Of a DNA stretch of 64,000 nt, positions 34,301 through 45,371 are shown piece after piece; positions within the stretch are counted from its first letter, which is position 1; each line of letters starts with the position of its first letter. Origin of the DNA: Clytia hemisphaerica (taxonomy: Eukaryota; Cnidaria; Hydrozoa; Leptothecata; Clytiidae). The stretch is from positions 1,830,239 through 1,894,238 of the forward strand of contig CACVBU010000271.1 of NCBI GenBank assembly GCA_902728285.1. Reading direction: 5' to 3'. The position numbers and the translations under genes are program-made. The notes beneath the pieces are model-generated. The model ran no database searches, was not told the DNA's origin, and saw only the letters and a program-made list of their open reading frames with translations.

Positions 34301-37210
34301 CTAACCATCCAAGATTCACTTTTTCTCTAGAAATTAAGTAACAACAAAGAACAACGTGACACTATCGGGAACAAGCAGGCTAAATTTGGGAACAAGTTCG
34401 GAACAAGAAAAACAGCCATTATCCAATTTTTCTCTAGAAATTAAGTAACAACAAAGAACAACGTGACACTAACGGGAACAAGCAGGCTAGATTTGGGAAC
34501 AAGCTCGGAACAAGAAAAAGAATTCAAATTTTAAAGCTTAACCATCCAAGATTCACCTTTTTTCTAGAAATTAAGTAACAACAAAGAACAACGAGACACT
34601 AACGGGAACAAACAGGCTAAATTTGGGAACAAGCTTGGAACAAGAAAAAAAATTCAAATTTCAAAGCCTAACCATCCAAGATTCACTTTTTCTCTAGAAA
34701 TTAAGTAACAACATAGAACAACGTGACACTGACGGGAACAAACAGGCTAAATTTGGGAACAAGCTTGGAACAAGAAAAAAAATGCAAATTTCAAAGCCTA
34801 ACCATCCAAGATTCACTTTTTCTCTAGAAATTAAGTAACAACAAAGAACAACGTGACACTAACGGGAACAAGCAGGCTAAATTTGGGAACAAGTTCGGAA
34901 CAAGAAAAACAGCCATTATCCACTTTTTCTCTAGAAATTAAGTAACAACAAAGAACAACGTGACACTAACGGGAACAAGCAGGCTAGATTTGGGAACAAG
35001 CTCGGAACAAGAAAAAGAATTCAAATTTTAAAACTTAACCATCCAAGATTCACCTTTTTTCTAGAAATTAAGTAACAACAAAGAACAACGAGACACTAAC
35101 GGGAACAAACAGGCTAAATTTGGGAACAAGCTTGGAACAAGAAAAAAAATTCAAATTTCAAAGCCTAACCATCCAAGATTCACTTTTTCTCTAGAAATTA
35201 AGTAACAACATAGAACAACGTGACACTGACGGGAACAAACAGGCTAAATTTGGGAACAAGCTTGGAACAAGAAAAAAAATTCAAATTTCAAAGCCTAACC
35301 ATCCAAGATTCACTTTTTCTCTAGAAATTAAGTAACAACAAAGAACAACGTGACACTAACGGGAACAAGCAGGCTAAATTTGGGAACAAGTTCGGAACAA
35401 GAAAAACAGCCATTATCCACTTTTTCTCTAGAAATTAAGTAACAACAAAGAACAACGTGACACTAACGGGAACAAGCAGGCTAGATTTGGGAACAAGCTC
35501 GGAACAAGAAAAAAAATTCAAATTTCAAAGCCTAACCATCCAAGATTCACCTTTTTTCTAGAAATTAAGTAACAACAAAGAACAACGTGACACTGACGGG
35601 AACAAGCAAGCTAAATTTGGGAACAAGCTCGGAACAAGAAAAACAGCCATTATCCACTTTTTCTCTAGAAATTAAGTAACAGCAAAGAACAACGTGACAC
35701 TAACGGGAACAAGCAGGCTAAATTTGGGAACAAGCTCGGAACAAGAAAAAGTTAAAAATTTTACAACCCTAAACAGCCACTATCCACTTTTTCTCTAGAA
35801 ATTAAGTAACAACAAAGAACAACGTGACACTAACGGGAACAAACAGGCTAAATTTGGGAACAAGCTTGGAACAAGAAAAAAAATTCAAATTTCAAAGCCT
35901 AACCATCCAAGATTCACTTTTTCTCTAGAAATTAAGTAACAACAAAGAACTACGTGACACTAACGGTAACAAGCAGGCTAAATTTGGGAACAAGCTCGGA
36001 ACAAGCAAAAGAAGATTTAATTTCAAAGCCCTTTAACAGTGTTAGGCGATAATTTTATTTAAAACTTACCATTGGAAGATTCTGCATCGTCAATGGTAAA
36101 GGCTATAGTCAAAAATTGGATATTTTTCATTGCTTTGTGAAGATCTTGTCTCGAATTTTGCGGCATTGATGGTCTAATCGTCAGTTTGGCAAATGGTTCA
36201 CCCTCCTCAAAATCTTCAAAAATCGGATTCTCGGTTAGTGTGAGCCCATCTCTTTTGCGCAGTTTTTCTTCGGACAGCCTCGAAAAGAATTTCATGCCTT
36301 GTTGATGATGGCCGTGGAAGCGTGGTCTTTCAAACCTGACACAGCAATCTGGAATAAACTTCGGCTGTATCGATCTTGCCTCTTCCTGATTAAAAGAACA
36401 TTTCATTATTGAATTTATTAGTAAGTAAAAATCAAGAAAATTTAGAAAAGGGGAGTAGATTTTTTGACATGACAAGAAAAAAATGATGGAGATATGAAAA
36501 GTATTTTATGACACCACCATCTCATAATCATTTGTATTCATTCCAAAATATAAACAAGCCAATAAGTAAAAACTTACCTCTCACTGTAATCGGCTTACAC
36601 GAAGAACGTCCAACCCGGCAAGCATCATTTTGAGGAAATGTCAGTTTCAAATTTTGCCACCCCACGTTTGGTTGATGTTATAGCGATCCAAAAAGACACG
36701 CCTAAAAATATAAAAAATTCCAATGAGCACATGTTCGGAGAAAATAAAGAGTTATATTTTAAAAGTAAAAGCAAAACGAGAGTACCATTTATTCACAAGC
36801 TGTCGGAGAAAATATCAGATATGGTTTAAAGATTGAACACGCCACACAGAGGACTAAAGTATAATATATGTACCTGGTATCATTGCTTCGTCATCATCCT
36901 CATATTGTTGGTATTCTTGGTCACTTTCAGTATTTCCATTTGTTTTTTTCAGTTCTTTTCTCAAAATAGAGGACTGCATGGCACACGTGCAAGAAAAATA
37001 GGCTACCACATCGTCATATAAGTTCACGATCGATTCAAGTTCGTCTCGTTTGCTATCTATATTATAGCTTGCTAAATTTATATCTTGTTCTTGTACATCC
37101 CAAAGACAACGTAGAGTAACAACAAAAAATTTATCTTTAAAAATCGGCACCAAAAAGTTCTTAAATGCATTTCGTACTGTAGAACTCCTGATAGTTCTTT
37201 TTACAGACAT
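31382..37210 (-). CDS. SF3-type helicase of a large mobile element, eight exons, with small frame breaks
   Basis: Minus-strand exons with GT-AG borders: 37210-36874, about 36701-36578, 36385-36070, 34032-33588, about 33439-33149, 33016-32833, 32698-32224 and 32040-31382. They total about 940 codons. Phases agree at most joins (exons 3-4, 4-5, 6-7). The ATPase core has Walker A (GDSNSGKTSW, about 33312-33342), Walker B (LVFMDE, about 33200-33222) and an SF3 motif C (FITTN, about 32945). The first half is unassigned; no HUH nuclease is evident. The C-terminus is an acidic, Ser/Thr-rich tail (TSDDDDE, SDIEEDFVIV). Frame breaks: A run near 36620, the TG after Walker B at 33196, about 32650, about 32535, about 32283, and an A run near 31745. 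SF3 helicases unwind replication origins of small DNA viruses and plasmids, so a replication role is inferred. Intron 3 (2,037 bases) carries the inverted satellite array. Confidence 0.78.
34055..36045 (-). repeat. Inverted satellite array in intron 3 of the helicase gene, ~16 units
   Basis: This is the reverse complement of the 29.6-31.3 kb unit: 'aagaacaacgtgacactaac', 'gggaacaagcaggctaaatt', 'tgggaacaagctcggaacaa', ending at 'tttttctctagaaattaagt'. Units alternate between about 113 and about 130 bases, depending on whether an insert around 'cctaaccatccaagattcac' is present. Neighbouring pairs repeat in a higher-order pattern, so local amplification has occurred. The array almost fills the intron (34033-36069), leaving short normal borders with donor GTAAGT and a T-rich acceptor. 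Confidence 0.95.
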
Positions 37211-37260
37211 TGCAGTCCAAACAGTGCACACGCGAAGTGAACACTATTTGATTATATGCC

Positions 37261-37700
37261 TTAAGGGAAGAAATTTTCGCGAGAAGAAATTTTCGCGGAA
37301 GAAATTTTCGCGGAATTTAATTTCGCGAATTGGGGCGTAATTCGCCAAATTAAATTCCGCGAAACACACCAAAATTGTGAAATCGCGAAATTAAATTCCG
37401 CGAAATTCGATTTTTTTTCTTCTTCTTTTATTTTGTTGTTTTTGACCAGGTGTTACCAAAAAAGATGGACACAATTGATTTTTAAGCATTATAACGTGTA
37501 TTTTTTATCAAATATAAACGAATATATACAACTCCGTGATGCTTAAAAGTTAATCTAAGTTGATAACTTCTTCTCAATCGCGAAATTAAATTCCGTGAAA
37601 CTTTTGAAATCGGCTCATTCGCGAAATTAAATTCCGCGAAATTTGCCATTTTGAAACTTTGATTCGCGAAATTAAATTCCGCGAAAATTTCTTCCCTTAA
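37261..37700. mobile_element. TTAA-flanked MITE made of TTCGCGAAATTAAATTCCGCG repeats
   Basis: TTAA at 37261-37264 and 37697-37700 flank inverted ends GGGAAGAAATTTTCGCG and CGCGAAAATTTCTTCCC. The interior repeats 'cgcgaaattaaattccgcga' in both orientations. A TTAA target with short GGG-type ends fits a non-autonomous piggyBac-like element. It sits about 50 bases upstream of the first ATG of the helicase gene, in its presumed promoter. Confidence 0.82.
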
Positions 37701-38190
37701 GGTAATACTTAGGTGTAAAATGTCAGAGCTAAAGAATTTGCATTATCGTCAAATAAAGTCATTGTATTTTTTGATTTTTTTAAATTCTTTCTCAAAATTT
37801 GTTGACAGTAAAATTACTTGATTGAAAATAAAAGATCCGAAAAATTACAAGAAATATGGGCTTCAAACTTTTTGAAAGAAAAGGCATAAATCATTAAATG
37901 TTTTTATGAAAAAATATGTTTTTCTGCAGAGCCCCTTTATTTTGGGGCCCATACTTATTTTTCTTTCATTCAGTCACAGAACGTCAGAAATAGGGGAAAC
38001 ACGTTTTATAATTTTTTCAAATTTAGTTTCAATAATTTTAAATTGCAGTAAAACTGCTAAGCTATGCTGCTACCAATCGTTTTTGGCTTAACAATTATCT
38101 TATTTTTATCTTTGCTTTGTGGTTTGATTATGGTCCCTGTATAACAAAGTTCCTTGGTATGATATAATTTGCGGCAATTGAAATTTTTTC
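37701..38190. other. Intergenic, nothing recognised
   Basis: AT-rich sequence without supported features. Confidence 0.4.
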
Positions 38191-38192
38191 TA

Positions 38193-39248
38193 CAGTGTAT
38201 GGCCCCTAAAATGTAGGTTGGTGCTTAGCAAAGTATTTTGACCTGCAGTTGTTTTTGGTACTTCATATTTCATAAGTTAAAGAAGCTTTTAGTTTCAAAT
38301 AGTACATTTATGTGAAATTATGTGGGTTGCATCAAAAATTGAACTAAAAATTACCAAAAAATCGTGTTTAAGCTGACTCCAGCTTCCTAAATATCGCAGA
38401 AAAGTTCTTAAGATTTGGTATAGGAGAGCTCCTTTATCCAATAGCTACTAGAAAATCCAAAGAAAATTATCTCTGAATGCAGCCAATGAAAAAAAATACC
38501 TTCTTGGAGCTAACCAGCATTTTCGGGCCCCAAGAAAAGTCATATAATTTTCGAAAAAATATTGCTGAATCGGCAAAACAGCAAAATTTTGCATTTTTGT
38601 GTAGAAAATGGGTAGTAAAGTCTGATATCTTCTTTTGGAGTAAAGCGTTAAGCATAGAATTTTGACAAGATAAAAGTAAAATTCTCGTTCAAAAATTTTT
38701 AATGACGTCAGCCGCTAAAAATTGCTATTTCTGTATTTCTTGGCTTTGCGTTTAAAAAACTCTCAAATTATTCAACGTTAAACGATCATATTTATGCCAG
38801 TCAGCCGGTATCGGATAACGAGAATATGTAAACAGGTTTTTCTGAATCCAAAATTTGGATTTAAAGAAACCTACATTTTAGGGGCCTCAAACCTGCATTT
38901 TAACAACCATGAACGCTGCTGTGAAAATATAAGTAAAGAAATTTAAAGCTCGTAATCTTCCAAATCACGCTTTGAAAATATGATAAAAATTTTTGCTCGA
39001 TACCAATGGTAGTTTTGGAGAAATGGCCAAAAAATCAAGCCTACATTTTAGGGGCCATTGAAAAAAAGTGATCTAGCTTTGGGCGATTAAAGAATTTTGT
39101 TGCAATCATAGCTTTTGTAAAACAACTTTTGGGAAAGATAATAGAGGTACTGAAGTTTTGAACATTACAAAAAGTTCGGTGAAATATTTTTTACTAAAAT
39201 CTCTAGAATTTTTTTAGATTCAACCTACATTTTAGGGGCCATACACTG
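38193..39248. mobile_element. Tc1/mariner-like non-autonomous element with TA target duplication
   Basis: The ends CAGTGTATGGCCCCTAAAAT (continuing GTAGGTTG) and the exact inverted form ending ATTTTAGGGGCCATACACTG are present, with TA on both sides (38191-38192 and 39249-39250). The word CTACATTTTAGGGGCC from the terminus also recurs inside at about 38872 and 39042. No transposase frame is found; the frames inside are short. Confidence 0.85.
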
Positions 39249-39250
39249 TA

Positions 39251-40400
39251 AAGAGTAAATATTTGGAGTAGGGAATTAATTAAACATTGCAAGATTTTAT
39301 ATTTTTTTGTTGGGAGGGAATAATGGTCCTAAGGAACAATCAGGGGGTCATTTCCCGGGGGCAATTGTCCTGTCACGAAATGATAAATAACAGTTAATCT
39401 TGTTGTTAAGTTATCAAACATTTTGGAATTTTCACTATTTGACAATATTACACTCTTATATATCTTTTCAACAAGCACAAAACCCACTATCTTGAATCCA
39501 ATTTTATGAAAAGTCAATAAATTCTTTCTTGTCTCCTCTGATTGTTTGAGACTACTTTGAGGGGTAGGGTATTTGAAAGTTAGTTTCCAACAGCCAGCAT
39601 ACATGACCGTACTGTTTATTGAAGATTTTAGGCATTTGCAACAAAAAACGGATAGCAGGTACAATTAGCCAACCTTTTTCATGCCATTGATGAAATATCT
39701 CTATAATTTAATACAATTGCTTTTTGAGAGTTTAAAAGAACAGCGTTTTTGCGAATTTTTCTGCCTTACTCGCTAAAATGTCGAGAAATCGCAAAAATAA
39801 ATTTTAGTGGAATTTTCAAAACGGTAACAGATCACTCTAAAGAGTTTTATGTTTGGCAAAAATTTGAAGCTGATTTCAGTTGACTTGCGAATGATTAAAT
39901 CCATAATCGCACGATGGGTTATTTTTTCTTATTTGGCACGCCCTCAAAGAGAGCAATTAATCATTAATTGCATCCTGTAGAGAGCAATTAATCGTTAATC
40001 ACACTCTCCAATGCCGCGCCAATGTTTACAAAATTGATTATAATGTTTTTCTTCCATTTTTTTTTTGCATCGAACGTTTTAATTGCATTCGAAATTTATT
40101 TTGCGAGAAAGAAAATCAATAAACAACAATAAGAGAAAGACATAAAGAGAAGAGAAAAATATAAAACTCTCAGTGTAATTTCTGTAATCTACTTTCCTAA
40201 CTGGGAAAAAGTAGTGACAGCCATTGTGCGATTAGCTCGTAATCACATAATAACTCGTACAATTCGAAAATTGCACTCGTGATTTTTTTGTTTCGAATTT
40301 TCCTCGTCCTTTCGGACTCGGAAAATTAATAACAAAAAAATCACTCGTGCGAATTATATTCGAATTGCACTCGTTATCATGTGATTACATATACTAATTA
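39251..40400. other. Intergenic, nothing recognised
   Basis: A short repeat of 'gagcaattaatc(a/g)ttaat' occurs at 39950-40010. An imperfect inverted pair lies around 40245 and 40370 (taatcacataataactcgta / aattgcactcgttatcatgt). No gene is supported. Confidence 0.4.
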
Positions 40401-40694
40401 CACCCCCTTTTCACAGACCCACTAGGTAGGAACCCTTCCCACTGGAAAAATCGGCCAAAATATCGTCCCCAGTTGAAAATTATGCTTCAATTTTGTTCCC
40501 GCTGAAAATAATCAAATCACTGCAAAATATTATGCTAGTTCTTCCATCCCCACTGAATTTTGTGACTTGAAAACAATGGATTTTAAATCCTCAGCCATAA
40601 AGAATAAGAGACTTTTAATCCCCATCGACTTTCAGTCTGTTATTTTTACCCCCACTGGCTGAAAAAATCCTACCGGGTCTGTGAGAAGGGGGTG
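40401..40694. mobile_element. MITE, CACCCCCTTCTCACAGACCC family (family C)
   Basis: The left end CACCCCCTTTTCACAGACCC and right end GGGTCTGTGAGAAGGGGGTG are inverted. The inside is rich in 'ccccactgaa' and 'aatcctcagccat' words shared with copies at 51.1, 53.4, 61.2 and 62.4 kb. TA or ATTA-like bases flank it, but no firm target duplication is evident. Confidence 0.8.
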
Positions 40695-41412
40695 TATAGT
40701 TTTTTACGAGTCCATGCGGTGGGGTAGAATATTAAACCCCAAATAAATATGGCACCAGAAAAAGTAACTGTACACTTTGAGGAAAATGGATTTTAAAAGA
40801 AATATTTATAGCATACGAAACTTAAAACACGATTTCATGATAATATATTTTCGTTTTAAATGGTTTAAAATTTGTAACACTAGTAATTATCTGACCAAGG
40901 TATAAATATTTACAAATTCAAAAACAACCCCTTAAAATAGGAATAGGATGTCCATATACCCTAAACGAGATGTAAATATAGAAGCAGGAAACTTAATAAA
41001 TTCTATAACTAAAGTTCTTTGCTACTATAAGACATTTTCAGAACTCAAAGAAAGCGATCAAAGCTTATTACTAGGGCGAAACACGCAGTGGATATTGATG
41101 TCACAAAGTTATGTGCTTAAAATGCAACAACTTAAAGGTAAAAATTACTATCAGTTTAGGAACATGTAAGAAACATTTAAGGCTCAAAAGGCCAATTTTT
41201 TAAGAAACATTGAGGCTACTTGGTAAAACTAGTTTCTTAAAAAATAATGTGTAAAAAAGCCCGAATGTTTCATCAAATCAGAAATTTTAACATTCTAAAA
41301 AGTAATATCATCATTATAATAATCATCAAGTAAAGCAGGCAGGCAGTCATCAAAAATCAGGTAATCCAAAAGAAAACAGAAGAAAAAGAATCCTAAAAAA
41401 AACAAGTTCATA
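40695..41412. other. Region downstream of the BEN gene
   Basis: AT-rich. It would hold the 3' untranslated region of the minus-strand BEN gene. AATAAA-type signals cannot be assigned with certainty. Confidence 0.35.
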
Positions 41413-44400
41413 TCAATTAGAATGTAGACTACTATACGGGTCTCTACTACGCGAATCGCCTTCATAAACAGGTGGGTAAATAGCGTCTTCTTTTCCTAGG
41501 AGCACTTGCTTATTAACATCATCCAAAACTCCTTGATACCTTTTAGTGATACAGTCAGAAGGGATTCCTTTCCGTTTCATAAGACGTTTCACACCACGAC
41601 ATTTAGTGTTTATTTTTGTGGTCAAAATCTTCCATACGGTCTCCTCTTCATCTTCATTTTCGCCTGGAAATTTCCTGAAAACTGTTTCCTTGACTTTCGC
41701 TATCTTCACTGGATCTAGCATAAATTTCCCGCGCGCTCCTGTTACGTTCGAATGAGCAAGCGTTGAGCGGGTGAATAATGTTTCAATCAAAGTCCTGGTA
41801 AACTCCTCGCGATTACTTTGTACACGTTTCTTATCGGACACAATGTCACAGGGCAAACCTCCAATATCTTGGTGAACATTTTCCATATATTTGTCAGCCA
41901 GTTTATCACAAAGTTCAATAACAGATTGTGGATCTGATGGCACGTTATGTAATACGAGACCACAACGTTCGAAATTATCATCCATGTCAGCACAGTTTCC
42001 GTTGCTGATGTCATCACTACCATTATCATCATCCTCGTCAATCACTTTCACTTCAATATCGGATGTTTCACCAGGCGTTTTAATTGACGAAGCGAAAGAA
42101 TCAGCATTTTCGAATTTAATGGAATTTGATGAATCTGGTCTTTCTTGGTAACGGGTTGAAGTTGAGGAAGCTTCAACTGTGATTGTTTCCGTATATTTCA
42201 TAGCATTTGTACCGGAAAAGGATGACACAGATGCGGGTGTCGGTCGCTCCACAGGTGGGTGAACCATAGAATTGATCCTTTCTGGTACTGATTTCCAAGA
42301 TCGTTCTCCTGATGCACATTCCACAGAACTCGTATCGCTATCCGATGAAGATTGATGGCGTGTAAGGCGATTCTCATTGGCGACGCCCGAGGGTGGAACA
42401 AAGGAACAACGCTCATAATCACTGAAAGATTCTTTTCGATATTTGGTTGTCGTCGGAGGTATATGATGATCGTATGGTAAAGTTTTCATTGAGTGTGATT
42501 TCATATATTCCTCCGTTGGAGGTTGTGCACTATTCTCCAGCTCCCAGATAGCTGATTTACGTTTTAAAGTGCGAGTCACTCCACGACATTTAGCATTTAT
42601 TTTATCGCATATATATTTCCATAGATACTCTTCATTTTCCGTGGAGCGCACTGGATAAGTCCTGAAAACAGTTTCGCGAATTTTATTAATTTTGCTAGGA
42701 TCTAATAACCGTTTCCCTTTAACTCCGCGTACATTGGCGTCCGCGAGATCGTCATATTGAAACAATTGATCGACTAAATGGCGTGCTAGTTCTTCGCGTG
42801 CCGTCTGTGAAAACTGTTCAGCGGTTTGGTAAGACTGAGCTTGGTTGTAAGTATCGTAGTAGGTTATAGAGCTTGCTGATTCAATGGTAGCAGTGGGCGG
42901 GTGTGGCGGACGCACAGGGGCGGTATTTATGAGGGTTGGAATAATACGTGATACTGGAGCTTGGGCGTTTGTATAATGATGTTGGATTGGACTTTTGCGA
43001 TGGTACGTTTCGTACATTCGTTTGTAATCGGTATTCGAACGAGCTGCATTTGACTCAAGTCTTTGCCTAGTATGTTCATTGTTTGGTCGAGTTGATGACT
43101 CGTATCTTTGTTGAGGTTGTTCGAGTTGATGATTGCTGCCGGGTCGAGTTACTTCAGGTTCTGGTCGGTGGTCTCTTGAAAGTTTACGTAATGGTGGCCA
43201 GGAAGCTTCGGCTTTTGTCGTTGCAGGTTGTAAATGATGTGCAGAGGCTTGCTGAGGTTGTTGGTGTTTGTGTCTAACTTCTGAAGTATCAGCAGTTGGT
43301 GGAGATATTGAGGTAGCAAATACGGAGTCAATTTTATCGAAAATCTCGACCTTAAGATTCTGCAATTTCCGATCAATAGCCCGACCTAAATTTTGCTCAA
43401 ATGAAAAATCGTTTGAAGGCCTTTCATTGGATGGATCGGTTTGTGTTGATTGTTCTTTCGAGGAACCTGATTGGTTGATAGTTGTGACACGTGATTCTGA
43501 ATTCGGTAAATGATTGGACATCTCGCTTTCTAATGCGTTGATTTTGACTAACATTTCCTCGCGCAGGCGCGAGATTTCAGATCGTAGATTCTGTACTTTT
43601 TGATTATCTGAATCTATTTTGTGTGAATCTGACGAATCAAGAAAATGGTCAATGTCTTTTACTGGTGATGACGTAGATGGTGGACGTTCTTTTTGAGGAT
43701 AAAAATCGATTGAATTCGTTTTTGTTGAGAAAGAGTTATTTTTTTCAACAAGCGGTGGTACAGTGTTGTTGATATAAGGAAAATCTTTCATGAACAGCCC
43801 AGGAGGAGAATGGTTTCTATTTAATACTGGCGTTGGCTGCTTCTGATTGATGCAATGTACTTCAGAAACCTTAAAAGAAAGGTGAATAATATTTTTAAAA
43901 AATCTCTCAAGTTTTCGTTGGAAAAAGAAGAATACAATATGAAACAATAATTGAGCTAATGTCGACATAAATAAATTTCGAGGGGATTAAATAGCTTGAG
44001 AAGATTCAATAGCGGCAAAAGCTAATCTTGGAGAGACAGCAATTTCTCTAATTTCTTTAATTTTATCAAGAAGTAATTTTGATAAGTTTTGGGCTAAATT
44101 AGCTAAAGACATTTTTGGTTTCAAGTCTTTGAAGAGCGTTTGATGGGAGAAAAAAACTTCATAAAATGTGAAATCAAATTATCTTAACGGCCAATAGACA
44201 CCTGCGAACTATATTTCTATGTTTCTTTAAACAAGCTATACTTTCTGTGTTTTTTTTCCTGCAATTTTGTGAGCTCTGTCAGTATCCTTGAGTTTGTTTT
44301 GTGTTTTGTTTCTACAGTTTTACGGTTTTACAATCTGCAATTTTGTGAGCTCTGTCATTATCCTTGAGTTTGTTTTGTGTTTTGTTTCTACAGTTTTACG

Positions 44401-44711
44401 GTTTTACAATCTGCAATTTTGTGAGCTCTGTCATTATCCTTGAGTTTTTTTTGTGTTTTCTTTCTACAGCATATTTTTTTCATAGAATATAATTTCTTTT
44501 ATTTAAATATGATTATTTTTACATAGGACAAATAGCCATTGTAAAATATGGAAGAGCCTGAAAGACAATTAATAAATAAAATAAATAAAAAATAAAACAA
44601 GGTATTCGTACTATTTTTTGTTGAAAACATATAATGTTTTTATACCTTGTTAGCGATTTGTGGTGCAGCGATAAGATGTGGTGGAGGGACGGGTTCTTCA
44701 ATACTTGCCAT
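41413..44711 (-). CDS. Protein with two BEN domains (two exons, ~840 aa)
   Basis: Exon 1 (44711-44646) encodes 22 residues starting MASIEEPVPPPHL and ends in an AAG|GTATAA donor. Exon 2 (43869-41413) follows a TTTCTTTTAAG acceptor and joins in phase 0. After a Ser/Pro/Gln-rich start comes a predicted coiled coil (about 43520-43620, SEISRLREEMLVKINALESE). A long disordered linker follows, with BEN domains at about residues 380-460 (42800-42555) and 710-790 (41808-41560). Both show the family pattern L..LF....LA.(A/S)NV.G..GK..LDP.KI.K...TVFR.(Y/F)P, W..I..KIN.KCRGV.R..KRK. BEN domains bind DNA and usually mediate transcriptional repression or chromatin organisation, so a nuclear role is likely. 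The frame is intact throughout, unlike the neighbouring element genes. The first ATG upstream of 43869 in the exon 2 frame lies in the intron and is not the start. Confidence 0.88.
44261..44470. repeat. Tandem repeat, 76-base unit, in the BEN gene intron
   Basis: 'gcaattttgtgagctctgtc' begins units at 44261, 44337 and 44413, each continuing 'cttgagtttgttttgtgttt' and 'ctacagttttacggtttt'. The third unit is partial. It lies inside the 776-base intron (43870-44645). Confidence 0.85.
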
Positions 44712-45363
44712 CATTCTTTAAGGGCACTAACAAATTCTGTTTACATTCTTCAGTAGTGCAAACTACTATATATCCGTTGCTGATTCTCTTCCAAGTGTTC
44801 TTAGTTAACTGTAAAAGAAGAACAAATAGAGAAGTGATTAGTCGAGATCATTGAGTTTAAAGCCCGAAGGGCTACAATGCTGGACAAAAGGTTTGTAGAC
44901 TTCTGCAATATTTGCAAAATACTTCAATATCGATCAAAAACAAGTTCCCAAGAGGCTCTGGGTGCTTTCCAAACCTATCCAAAGCTGTTCAAAGTCTATC
45001 AAAGTCACCCATTGCAGTCTAACCGCAAGGGCAAACCACAAGGGCTTGATTAACTGGCTTACACCAGTATCAAAACGCTGATTTTTTGCTTGTGGTTCCC
45101 TCAAAAGCAATTCAAAAGCAATGCAACGACTTCAAAAGTGTTTTTCTTAACTTCCATCCCCTTGCAGACATATTGAAGAGTCATTTTGCTCTATTTCTCA
45201 TCATTTTTTACTGAAATTCCATTTGTCTACAACCTTTTGTCCGGCATTGTATAGTAGAATCTCTAACCTTTCTCAGGCAAGAAAAAGTGAAGTCACTTAT
45301 TTCCCATTCCATCCAAAACGCGCCAAGAACGCGCCGTAATTAGTCCAGATTCAGTTGAACTAG
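44712..45363. other. Upstream of the BEN gene; nothing recognised
   Basis: The presumed promoter side of the BEN gene. I see no strong core-promoter motif and no coding block. Confidence 0.35.
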
Positions 45364-45371
45364 GTTTTAGT

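Noticed and set aside
36070-36385. HGHH in exon 3 of the helicase gene as an HUH nuclease motif
   Set aside because: HUH requires a hydrophobic residue between the histidines plus a nearby catalytic Tyr block. Neither is present, so a Rep-type nuclease is not claimed.
31382-37210. Assigning the helicase gene to an endogenous parvovirus or other named virus
   Set aside because: Only the generic SF3 ATPase motifs are visible. Introns, array structure and the neighbouring recombinase do not match those viruses.
41506-43513. Several plus-strand frames of 64-86 codons
   Set aside because: All are antisense shadows of the intact BEN-domain gene.
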